Program-made: the position numbers and the translations under genes
Part shown: piece by piece, positions 31,571-39,117 of the stretch
How the letters are laid out: each line of letters starts with the position of its first letter
How positions within the stretch are numbered: the stretch's first letter is position 1
Source of the DNA: Siphonodentalium dalli
Taxonomy: Eukaryota; Mollusca; Scaphopoda; Gadilida; Siphonodentaliidae
Direction of reading: 5' to 3'
Length of the DNA stretch: 64,000 nucleotides
Assembly: GCA_032622095.1 (NCBI GenBank)
Contig: CP136061.1
Coordinates: forward strand, 22,508,991 to 22,572,990
The notes under the pieces: model-generated
Database searches by the model: none
What the model saw: the letters and a program-made list of their open reading frames with translations, nothing else
What the model was told of the DNA's origin: nothing

Positions 31571-34500
31571 TGACGAGTTTTCGTTTTGTGTACACCGATC
31601 TGAAAGTTTTGGTTTGACACTCACTAATCAATTGATGGTTCTTTTGTCTTTTAATTCTGGAAGGATACTCAACAACAGTTTTGAAATTTTCACGATCATT
31701 AACACATTGTACCATTGTTTCAAAATTAACTTTTTGACTTGTGCTGTAATCAAGAGTGATACCTTTTACCTTACATTTGGTGTATCTTACCCCATCTTTG
31801 ATGTATTCATATCCGTAGTTCTTTGGCCCAAGTCCAACAAATTTGACAATCTTTGCATCTGGATGTTCGTCGCTCCATTTCCCCAATCTTCCTTCGATAG
31901 TTTTGATGTTCTTCTTTGATGGATCACTGACATACATACAGCTGTCTGTATCAAAATACAGCACTCTATCTCCAAGTTTTTCTAAAACTTTATACAATTG
32001 TAATCTTGCATACGCTGTAACAAAAGAAGCAACAACAACATTTGCTGAATGATGAGGTTCAATATTATCTAAGATGTCAACATAATTTACCAGAATGAAT
32101 TTGTCACCATCAAGAAGTGTAACATTTTGAACAATTATATTGTTACTAGTAAGCAATTCAAAATAACGTGATGGTTTATCCACATACTCTGTTTTTGACA
32201 TAAGATTTCTTTGTGCATTCTTACCCCATATACAATTAATCATAATTTTAGATATTTGACGTTTTCCTGGATTCTTCTCGATGTTCTCCAAATTTATACC
32301 CTCAGCTGCATAATAATCCTGTACAAACTTTTGTTTCTGTTCTTCTGTCTCAACACCAAATGGATAACCACTACATTCCTGTTTGATCTTTAGATGTTTA
32401 TCGATATAGGATTTGTATATTTCATCTGTCCAATCTGTCCAATGCCAAATTTGGTACACATCAAGTATTTTGTAGCCAACATCCATTGCTTTGAATAATT
32501 CTGGCGTGGTCCACACTCCGGTTATAGCTCGATCTTCTTCTGAATGGTTACATGCCTCGTTCTCATTGATGGCACAAGTGTTGCACAGAGTAAAAACCAT
32601 TTTCTTGTTACAATGAATCGGTAGAACTGGAATATACAATTTCGATGATGGTAAAATTGTACATTTAACAAGCCCCGCATAGTCTCTAATGTGTTCTTGA
32701 TCGATCTGCTCTTGGCTCAAAATTTCTGGATGTCCAACAGGGTAGAATTTATATTTGTTGCAAAATGGATACAACGAACACACATCGATGAACTTGATTT
32801 CTTTTGTGGAATCTTGATCAATTTCCTCGTACAATTTGATGGCATTTGTACGTCCACCAAACAATGCTTCTCTTGGCAAAATAGGGTCTCGATGTTTGTA
32901 GAAAGATTCCATTTGTTGTTTGAATTTCACATCCGATTTCATTCTTTCGTCGATCTGATGCTCCCAAATTGATTCAACTCTGTAACCAAGACTTTCCAGC
33001 TCATCTTTCTTCTGTTGGGTTCTTGTATATAATTCTTCCATGGTGAGCATCGTATAGGGATTCTTGTATTGTCTGTTGTTGTAACATTTTGGACATCCAT
33101 GAAACAGACATCCATTCATCTCAAAAACTGTTCTTGTGGCTTCCTCATATCCATCGACGTAGTGTCCACCAATCTTGATTTCTCCTCCATTCAAAGCATG
33201 CTTGATTGTTATCATACGTGACAATGATATATGTTGAAGCCAACGTATCGCTTTCATGGAATAGTTTTTAGCACATGGGTATCCACCATCTGGAATGATT
33301 CCAATTGTTTTCTCTGGCATTGAATTCTTCCTCCATGCCAAATTGCAAACTTGTGCCAATGTTATTGACTCAATGAACGGGTCAATCTGTTCTGTTTCCA
33401 ATATGTATTTCCTGAATTTTCCACATCCACGGCGAAGAATATCCACGTCTGATTTGCAGTACTTCTCTATCTCTTCTTGGAAGTTGAATATCGCATAATT
33501 TTCTATTTTCTCATTGTACCATTCAAAGAATTTCTCTCGATTTTCCACGCTCATCATATCTGGTTTGTAGTAATCACAAGCCAAGTAAGGTCCAATGTAA
33601 TTTTGAAACTTTGGTGAATTCGCCCAATGTGGAAAGTGTCCTTTTGCCATCTCATTCAGCTGAAAAGTTTGTGGAAATTTTGAAAGCGGCATCATCAGAA
33701 AACTCAGAGAATCAATAACTTTCACGCTGTTGCATTTTAAACTGAGAATTTTGTTTCCATTCATGATCAGTTCTGGTTTATGAATTCCACTTTGTATGAG
33801 TGCTTGAAGTAGAAACTGTGCATCGTATCCCTGAGCATTATGTGCTATTGCAACACATCCTTTGTGATCTTGATGGAATAACCAGTTTGTGAAGTCTGTT
33901 AAAACATTGTCACCCTTGAATACAAATTCTCTGGAATCCGGTCCGCATGTTTCACATTTTTCTTCGATTGGTTTGCACATGCAATCTCCACAAGCGGTAT
34001 GTGCAACACAGAAGTTTGGAATATGAACACCTGTGTCTTGTCTGCATTCAAAGTCAAAGAATACATATGGAATCTTTGCAGGTTTCTTTTCCGGTGATTC
34101 ATATTTTGGAATGTAGCACCTGTGATCTGCTTCAACGATTTCTTTGCAATGTTTGCATTTCTTCAACCCCGCACATATATGTCTGTTTGATTTATTGATG
34201 AGAAATTCTTCATCACAAATGTTGCATAGTTGAACCAAATCACATATTTTTCTTTTCTGTTTTCCTTCCGTCTTCAAATGGTTGTCGAAACAAGATTTAC
34301 TTCTGAATGATCGTCGACACGTTCTACACTTCACCAAATTTGTGAAATTACACTGTGTCAATGACCAGCATGCACAAACAAATCTGCATCGATGATCGCC
34401 ACGACTTTTGAATCCAATGTCACAGAATTCGCAGTAGTAGCTGGTGCCTAGAAATCCTTTGATTGATGTTATGGTGTCGAAGTGATTGTTGTTGTAGTAG

Positions 34501-35606
34501 ATGTGTACACATTTGCTCTCCGAACACATTTCTGCAGGTTCAAATAGAAATCCAGCGCCAGCAAATTCATTGTGAATTTTCACAACATATTCTGGATACA
34601 ATATTTCTTGAATCTTGTGGAACTCATTGATACTGCAAACTGTATCGTGTGGAATACCAGCACGGTTGAGTAGATTTTTTGCTGCATCTGTTTGTGCTGT
34701 GTATATTGATTGTCTTATTCTTTTCCATTTCTTTGACCAGCACGCAGATCCATCACTATCTGCCTTACACATTCCGACGACAATAGATCTTGCCATACAC
34801 ATAACATCATCAGCATTTTCAATCCGGACAATACTTCTTTTCACTTTTGTAAGCTTGTTCTTGTCTGCAAATGGTCCATAATGTAGTGAGTGTCGTGTAC
34901 CACCTTCCGGAATATCTGTAACGAAGATTTCGAAATTGAGTGCACCGTCATGAATTGTAAAGTCTGCATTTGATTGAACCACATTTTGAATATTATCCAT
35001 GAGTGTCTCACCATTCAATTCACTGGCTTTTGTGAATGGAATGAAAATGTTCATATCAAGTCCTGGATGATTTATCGTAACTCTGATTCTTGTCTTCTCA
35101 TTTGCTGAACATTTCTGTTTCAATTCTTCTGTCAACTTCTCAAATATCTCTGGAATGTTTTCGATTGGATCTGTAAATTTCTCGAATTTCACACCAAATT
35201 GTCGTGATGCTGATTTAAATTTTCTGGAAAATTTCTCCGAGTTCAGCTCCAATTTGAAATATTTTGTTGGATTGAACACAACACGCTCTCTAGCCAGACT
35301 TCTCTTTCTCTTCCCACCAATTTCTCTATTCTGTCTTCGACCGCGTCCAATCTGACCATCACTAGAACTTTCTTCACTTTCGCCTCCATTAGTTTCCATA
35401 TCGCTCTCTTCACTTTCTGCCTCATCAGTTTCCATATCGCTCTCTTCACTTTCTGCCTCATCAGTTTCCATATCGCTCTCTTCACTTTCTGCCTCATCAG
35501 TTTCCATTTCGCTCTCTTCAATAACTGCAGGCCTTGGTCTTTTTCTAACAATATCTTCTTCGCTGGCGGAGTCGTCTGAAACAGGTCTTTTGATTCTCTT
35601 AAACAT
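31533..35606 (-). CDS. POLB: Protein-primed family B DNA polymerase
   Basis: A 1357-residue protein. The N-terminus (1-100) has a nuclear-localisation-like RKRPRP and four 12-residue acidic repeats (ESDMETDEAESE). A cysteine/histidine-rich zinc-finger cluster lies at about 392-497. The exonuclease has DFE at 518-520, Asn590...Asp595 and YxxxD at 716-720. The polymerase has motif A (Asp941, SLYP), motif B (Lys1120-x3-Asn1124-x3-Gly1128), DTDS at 1219-1222 and a KxY motif at 1262-1264. This is the Polinton replicase that uses a terminal protein primer. A segment at 819-885 resembles Vsr-type nucleases (see findings). Transcription starts from the palindromic promoter at 35511-35921. Confidence 0.97.
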   Translation of the reverse strand: MFKRIKRPVSDDSASEEDIVRKRPRPAVIEESEMETDEAESEESDMETDEAESEESDMETDEAESEESDMETNGGESEESSSDGQIGRGRRQNREIGGKRKRSLARERVVFNPTKYFKLELNSEKFSRKFKSASRQFGVKFEKFTDPIENIPEIFEKLTEELKQKCSANEKTRIRVTINHPGLDMNIFIPFTKASELNGETLMDNIQNVVQSNADFTIHDGALNFEIFVTDIPEGGTRHSLHYGPFADKNKLTKVKRSIVRIENADDVMCMARSIVVGMCKADSDGSACWSKKWKRIRQSIYTAQTDAAKNLLNRAGIPHDTVCSINEFHKIQEILYPEYVVKIHNEFAGAGFLFEPAEMCSESKCVHIYYNNNHFDTITSIKGFLGTSYYCEFCDIGFKSRGDHRCRFVCACWSLTQCNFTNLVKCRTCRRSFRSKSCFDNHLKTEGKQKRKICDLVQLCNICDEEFLINKSNRHICAGLKKCKHCKEIVEADHRCYIPKYESPEKKPAKIPYVFFDFECRQDTGVHIPNFCVAHTACGDCMCKPIEEKCETCGPDSREFVFKGDNVLTDFTNWLFHQDHKGCVAIAHNAQGYDAQFLLQALIQSGIHKPELIMNGNKILSLKCNSVKVIDSLSFLMMPLSKFPQTFQLNEMAKGHFPHWANSPKFQNYIGPYLACDYYKPDMMSVENREKFFEWYNEKIENYAIFNFQEEIEKYCKSDVDILRRGCGKFRKYILETEQIDPFIESITLAQVCNLAWRKNSMPEKTIGIIPDGGYPCAKNYSMKAIRWLQHISLSRMITIKHALNGGEIKIGGHYVDGYEEATRTVFEMNGCLFHGCPKCYNNRQYKNPYTMLTMEELYTRTQQKKDELESLGYRVESIWEHQIDERMKSDVKFKQQMESFYKHRDPILPREALFGGRTNAIKLYEEIDQDSTKEIKFIDVCSLYPFCNKYKFYPVGHPEILSQEQIDQEHIRDYAGLVKCTILPSSKLYIPVLPIHCNKKMVFTLCNTCAINENEACNHSEEDRAITGVWTTPELFKAMDVGYKILDVYQIWHWTDWTDEIYKSYIDKHLKIKQECSGYPFGVETEEQKQKFVQDYYAAEGINLENIEKNPGKRQISKIMINCIWGKNAQRNLMSKTEYVDKPSRYFELLTSNNIIVQNVTLLDGDKFILVNYVDILDNIEPHHSANVVVASFVTAYARLQLYKVLEKLGDRVLYFDTDSCMYVSDPSKKNIKTIEGRLGKWSDEHPDAKIVKFVGLGPKNYGYEYIKDGVRYTKCKVKGITLDYSTSQKVNFETMVQCVNDRENFKTVVEYPSRIKRQKNHQLISECQTKTFRSVYTKRKLVNGIHTYPYGWRC

Positions 35607-35697
35607 TTTTGTCTTGAGTTTTTGTCAGCACAAAATATTGCGACTGGCTTCTTCGGAGTTGAAGTGTAAAGTGTATAATTACACAATTTTACACTTG

Positions 35698-35705
35698 CTT
35701 TTATA
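35698..35705 (-). promoter_or_regulatory. TATA box of PolB
   Basis: TATAAAAG on the minus strand, about 92 nt upstream of the PolB ATG. It is in the mirror position of the plus-strand box at 35726-35733. Confidence 0.75.
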
Positions 35706-35725
35706 GCATTTTTCATCGTGACTGC

Positions 35726-35733
35726 TATAAAAG
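35726..35733 (+). promoter_or_regulatory. TATA box of the zinc-knuckle gene
   Basis: TATAAAAG on the plus strand, about 92 nt upstream of the ATG at 35826. It is inherited with the rest of the PolB promoter by the inverted duplication. Confidence 0.75.
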
Positions 35734-35825
35734 CAGGTGTTAAAATTGTGTAATTATACACTTTACACTTCAACTCCGAAGAAGCCAGTCGCAATATTTT
35801 TTGCTGACAAAAACTCAAGACAAAA

Positions 35826-36401
35826 ATGTTTAAGAGAATCAAAAGACCTGTTTCAGACGACTCCGCCAGCGAAGAAGATATTGTTAGAAAAAGACCAAGG
35901 CCTGCAGTTATTGAAGAGAGCTATATTGAGCTGCATAAAGAAGAATCTACACTACTACAGACTAGAAAAATTCAAGATAATCTTGTCGAATTGAGACAGA
36001 TCTCTACTGATTTGTTTAAATTTTGTAACAAAATGCAATGGCAAGAGAAAAAAGAGAAAAACAAAGCTGATAAAAATTGGAAACCACCATATGGTTACTG
36101 TTACAAATGCGGACAAGACTCCCATTGGTCCTTCCAATGTAAAACAGATTTCGACGACAAAAAAAATGTGAAAACTATACAAAAAAGTCTACAAGCAGTA
36201 ACAATACAAGAACAAAATGCAGTTATCAAAACTGAAGAGATGTCTACAACATCAGATGTTTTCAAACAACCCCGACCTGTTGATCCTACGAATGATTCAC
36301 AGAACAAATCTGAAGATAAGCATCCAGATTTTGAAAATTCCAAGAAAACTTCCAAGAAAAAGAAGCTGAGACAATTCTACATTCCAAAAACAGATAAATG
36401 A
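35826..36401 (+). CDS. Zinc-knuckle protein with a PolB-derived N-terminus
   Basis: A 191-residue protein. The first 32 residues are identical to PolB (start MFKRIKRPVS, basic RKRPRP) and the identity stops where the PolB acidic repeats begin. A helical segment follows, then a CCHC zinc knuckle (Cys92-x2-Cys95-x4-His100-x4-Cys105 in CYKCGQDSHWSFQC), and then a charged, Lys/Ser-rich tail. Zinc knuckles bind single-stranded nucleic acid; the shared head may carry it to the nucleus. It is followed by AATAAA at about 36434 and a GT-rich tract, so it probably has a normal poly(A) end, unlike its right-hand neighbours. Confidence 0.85.
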   Translation: MFKRIKRPVSDDSASEEDIVRKRPRPAVIEESYIELHKEESTLLQTRKIQDNLVELRQISTDLFKFCNKMQWQEKKEKNKADKNWKPPYGYCYKCGQDSHWSFQCKTDFDDKKNVKTIQKSLQAVTIQEQNAVIKTEEMSTTSDVFKQPRPVDPTNDSQNKSEDKHPDFENSKKTSKKKKLRQFYIPKTDK

Positions 36402-36433
36402 ATCGATACAAACATTTGAAAATTATATTGTGA

Positions 36434-36439
36434 ATAAAT
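36434..36439 (+). terminator. Poly(A) signal of the zinc-knuckle gene
   Basis: AATAAA about 33 nt past the stop, followed by the GT-rich 'cgtgttttgttttgtttttt'. The same block recurs at about 37896 as part of the duplicated cassette. Confidence 0.6.
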
Positions 36440-36511
36440 TATGAATTGAACAATCGTGTTTTGTTTTGTTTTTTCAGCTATGAAAGAGTAACCTTTTTGG
36501 GGAATGTGGGT

Positions 36512-36527
36512 GGCCCTGAAAAGGGCC
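36512..36527 (-). terminator. Histone-type 3' stem-loop of the 36546-36896 gene
   Basis: Read on the minus strand: GGCCCTTTTCAGGGCC, a 6-bp stem with TTTC loop, 18 nt after the stop. The flank after it is ACCCACATTCCCC, and then 'AAAAAGGTTACTC'. The stem, loop and ACCCA flank match the metazoan replication-dependent histone mRNA signal bound by SLBP. Confidence 0.85.
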
Positions 36528-36545
36528 GTTTTTCTTTTCCAGAAT

Positions 36546-36896
36546 TCATAAAAATTCTGCCAAATCAGGATATATCCCGTTGGGATTAATTGTCACAGAC
36601 CAAGTAGGGTTTGATCTGTGCGCCGCAGCAGCCTGAGCGAAGCTGTCAATTGCTGCATTGCACAGATCTTTCTTCGAGATCTGTGACAAGATCTCCCCGA
36701 GATCAAGATTGCTTGGTTCTTGATCACATACTTCAGCCGATGGTCGTCGCCGAGCCAGAAAATCTGTTAACATCTGTTTCTGCACCACCTTTTGTTCAGG
36801 AGAATCCTGCCATTTCCTATAGGTTCTGATTTTCGTCTCCTCTGACGAATCTCTCTTCCTCCATAGCTTCTTGAAAAATTTCTTTAGAGACGGCAT
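36546..36896 (-). CDS. Unknown small protein, basic amphipathic N-terminus
   Basis: A 116-residue protein. The N-terminus MPSLKKFFKKLWRKR is a strongly basic amphipathic helix. A charged middle follows, and then an Ala-rich segment (AIDSFAQAAAAH). I recognise no family. A TATA-like TATAAAAATA lies at 36936-36929, about 35-40 nt upstream of the ATG, in the divergent promoter shared with the gene at 37512. It ends at a histone-type stem-loop. It shows no similarity to the protein at the equivalent place in the second cassette (38007-38495). Confidence 0.75.
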   Translation of the reverse strand: MPSLKKFFKKLWRKRDSSEETKIRTYRKWQDSPEQKVVQKQMLTDFLARRRPSAEVCDQEPSNLDLGEILSQISKKDLCNAAIDSFAQAAAAHRSNPTWSVTINPNGIYPDLAEFL

Positions 36897-36922
36897 AATG
36901 AATGAAGTTCACTGAAAAAGTG

Positions 36923-37475
36923 AAAATATTTTTATACATTTGACACGGGCGGTAGAGAAATCACATGTCGCATTGACGTTAAAATTGACAAATGTTTCCT
37001 GGCGTTGTGTTTTTTCAGAGACGGATCAGCATTCATATTTTTCTTGATCATTATTGCATAGCGATCAAACAAATGTTTTTTATTTCGTTAGATCATTATC
37101 TATTATATGGTACACATGATTGATATATTTGTTACCTCGTTAGGAAAATATGGAATGTTTTTCTAGTTTTGTTTTTGGAGATGTACATATTTTATACATA
37201 AAACTGAACACAAGAAAACATACTGAACATTTTTCTTCATCATTACAATCGATAACTTTACTTGGTCATCGTTTATGAACGAAGATGAATTCATATGTTA
37301 AAACATCTTAATTAATTGCATATACTATCATGAATTTAATCTATAACATATCGAAATAGTGAAAACTACAGATAATGCACTGTAAAGAAACACAACGTCA
37401 GGGAGCATTTGTCATTTTAACGTCAATGCGACATGTGCTTTCTCTACCGCCCGCGCAATCGTAATATATGTTCAA
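36923..37475. promoter_or_regulatory. Divergent promoter cassette A
   Basis: The 553-bp non-coding region between the minus gene (ATG 36896) and the plus gene (ATG 37512). The ends are an inverted repeat of about 77 bp (36942-37018 and 37380-37456). Each arm carries 'cattgacgttaaaattgaca' or its complement plus 'tctctaccgcccg', next to TATA-like boxes (36929-36936 minus, about 37463-37469 plus). The centre is AT-rich. The whole cassette is repeated at 38533-39085 at roughly 98 % identity. Confidence 0.85.
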
Positions 37476-37511
37476 ACACGGCCGTGAACAATTTTTATTC
37501 TGCATTCAAAG

Positions 37512-37700
37512 ATGTCCGAAATCCCCGAACCGTTGATGTCTATACTAAGAGGAACGATAGGGCTATCACCCCAGATAATGCGGGCCGGACACGCAAAAGA
37601 AGTAACCGCCAGTGCAAAACTGGTTATGCAAATATGCAAAAAACAACAGCGTTGGAACAAAAGCAAAAGTCTCAAAAGAAAATCGTGGCGTGAACTTTGA
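37512..37700 (+). CDS. Unknown 62-residue basic protein
   Basis: The ATG at 37512 (MSEIPEPLMSILRGTIG) has the context CAAAG-ATG, which is identical at the equivalent genes (39118 and 38495). The upstream in-frame ATG at 37433 lies inside the promoter arm, so I reject it. The C-terminal third is very basic (KKQQRWNKSKSLKRKSW). No family is recognised. Two histone-type stem-loops follow at 13 and 41 nt after the stop. Confidence 0.7.
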   Translation: MSEIPEPLMSILRGTIGLSPQIMRAGHAKEVTASAKLVMQICKKQQRWNKSKSLKRKSWREL

Positions 37701-37713
37701 TGCCATACAAAAC

Positions 37714-37729
37714 GGCCCTTTTCAGGGCC
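37714..37729 (+). terminator. Histone-type 3' stem-loop (first of two)
   Basis: GGCCCTTTTCAGGGCC, 13 nt after the stop of the 62-residue gene, with A-rich flanks (AAAAC before, AAAAACAAAAAC after). Confidence 0.8.
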
Positions 37730-37741
37730 AAAAACAAAAAC

Positions 37742-37757
37742 GGTCCTTTTCAGGACC
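37742..37757 (+). terminator. Histone-type 3' stem-loop (second, with compensatory change)
   Basis: GGTCCTTTTCAGGACC: the third base pair is T-A instead of C-G, so pairing is kept. It is followed by AACCAA and then 'tcaaaaagaaaaacttt', which resembles a histone downstream (U7) element. Confidence 0.82.
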
Positions 37758-37895
37758 AACCAATTTTTTCAAAAAGAAAAACTTTTAGCATTGCTTAAGA
37801 ACTAATAATGTTCTTTGTACCCTATGTTTTGTTTTGAAAAAATCACGCCACGAATAATTTAAAACAAAATATACTTGCAAATATTTGTTGTTGAA

Positions 37896-37901
37896 TAAAA
37901 T
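37896..37901 (+). terminator. Downstream poly(A) signal in the duplicated block
   Basis: AATAAA followed by 'attgaacaatcgtg' and a T-rich tract, the same block as at about 36434. It could act as a fallback poly(A) site for the plus gene after the stem-loops. Confidence 0.4.
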
Positions 37902-37968
37902 ATAAATTGAACAATCGTGTTTTTGATTTTTTCAGCAATGAAAGAGTAACCTTTTGGGAAATGTGTGT

Positions 37969-37984
37969 GGCCCTGAAAAGGGCC
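37969..37984 (-). terminator. Histone-type 3' stem-loop of the 38007-38495 gene
   Basis: On the minus strand GGCCCTTTTCAGGGCC, 22 nt after the stop, followed by ACACACATTTCCC and 'AAAAGGTTACTC'. The position and flanks mirror 36512-36527. Confidence 0.85.
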
Positions 37985-38006
37985 GTTTTAAAATTATCAT
38001 CTGACT

Positions 38007-38495
38007 TTAACATCGTTTTGTGTTTTTCTTATATCTTGACATATCTTTCCCATGAGAACCAATAGCTTTTGCGAATTCATCACTTTTCTCTGTATCTTTA
38101 GATTCTTTACAAGGAAGACGAAATCTGACTTTTGTCTCAGTAGAAGGCTTCATGATACTTTTAGGTTCTTTTTCTTTCGCAGCCAATATTTTTTCTTTTT
38201 TGATCTGTTTCTGTTCTTTCGATTTCTGAACATCATGAACCCTGATTGGTATATCTATCTCTTCTGCAACGAAACGAAGATTCACTTTTACTTCTTGATG
38301 CGTTACTTGTGTTTTCACGTCAATATCCCTGCGAAGACATCTCAGTTCATCTAAAATCGCTTTTAAAATGAGTGTATCTCCACCTATAGTCATTGTCGTA
38401 TTAGCTTGGCCTGTTGACTGTGGTGCCGCATATGTATTCTGTACAACAGGATTACTGTATATCTCACTCTGAAGAAATTCTGTTAACGGATCCAT
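38007..38495 (-). CDS. Unknown Lys-rich protein with KVRF motif
   Basis: The ATG at 38495 (MDPLTEFLQ, context CAAAG-ATG) is chosen. The upstream Met at 38549 lies on the TATA box (38539-38546). This gives 162 residues. A Thr/Asn/Gln-rich start is followed by a helical Leu segment (ILDELRCLRRDI) and a long charged Lys/Glu region. 'ETKVRFRLP' contains a KVxF motif of the kind that docks protein phosphatase 1. The tail is basic. No family is recognised, and it is not similar to the gene in the same place of cassette A. Confidence 0.75.
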   Translation of the reverse strand: MDPLTEFLQSEIYSNPVVQNTYAAPQSTGQANTTMTIGGDTLILKAILDELRCLRRDIDVKTQVTHQEVKVNLRFVAEEIDIPIRVHDVQKSKEQKQIKKEKILAAKEKEPKSIMKPSTETKVRFRLPCKESKDTEKSDEFAKAIGSHGKDMSRYKKNTKRC

Positions 38496-38532
38496 CTTTG
38501 ATAGCAATGCAATGTAACGTTGATCAAATTCT

Positions 38533-39085
38533 AAAATATTTTTATACATTTGACACGGGCGTCAATGAAATCACATGTCGCATTGACGTTAAAATTGACA
38601 AATGTTTCCTGGCATTGTGTTTTTTCAGAGACGGATCAGCATTCATATTTTTCTTGATCATTATTGCATAGCGATCAAACAAATGTTTTTTATTTCGTTA
38701 GATCATTATCTATTATTTGGTACACATGATTGATATATTTGTTACCTCGTTAGGAAAATATGGAATGTTTTTCTAGTTTTGTTTTTGGAGATGTACATAT
38801 TTTATACATAAAACTGAACACAAGAAAACATACTGAACATTTTTCTTCATCATTACAATTGATAACTTTACTTGGTCATCGTTTATGAACGAAGATGAAT
38901 TCATATGTTAAAATATCTTAATTAATTGCATATACTATCATGAATTTAATCTATATCATATCGAAATGGTGAAACTAACAGATAATGCACTGAAAAGAAA
39001 CACAACGTCAGGGAGCATTTGTCATTTTAACGTCAAAGTATTATGTGCTTTCTCTACCGCCCGCACAATCGTAATATATGTTCAA
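38533..39085. promoter_or_regulatory. Divergent promoter cassette B
   Basis: Direct repeat of cassette A (36923-37475), same length and only scattered differences in the central 370 bp. Inverted-repeat arms lie at 38552-38628 and 38990-39066. Changes are concentrated in the arms ('gggcgtcaatgaaat' against 'gggcggtagagaaat', and 'caaagtatta' against 'caatgcgaca'). It drives 38007-38495 (minus) and 39118-39585 (plus). Confidence 0.85.
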
Positions 39086-39117
39086 GACGGATCTTCAGAC
39101 TTATTCTACATTCAAAG

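Larger units (their letters stand above)
35511..35921. repeat. 411-bp palindrome spanning the PolB promoter and two start codons
   Basis: Left arm 35511 to about 35706 and right arm about 35723 to 35921 are inverted copies with only a few mismatches, separated by a loop of about 15 nt. Each arm holds a TATA box, 5' untranslated sequence, the start codon and the first 32 codons of PolB. The left arm serves PolB (minus) and the right arm the zinc-knuckle gene (plus). Confidence 0.95.

Noticed and set aside
35243-35842. 199-codon minus frame overlapping the PolB start
   Set aside because: It runs through the palindrome in another frame of PolB and the promoter; no domain, and PolB explains the sequence.
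36512-36527. Stem-loops as bacterial-type terminators or mimivirus-style hairpin poly(A) signals
   Set aside because: The exact 6-bp GGCCCU stem, UUUC loop, ACCCA flank and fixed orientation fit the histone signal better; a generic hairpin would not need this sequence. The alternative remains testable.
38496-38549. Upstream Met at 38549 for the Lys-rich gene
   Set aside because: The codon overlaps the TATA-like box of the duplicated promoter; the Met at 38495 has the CAAAG-ATG context shared with two other genes.
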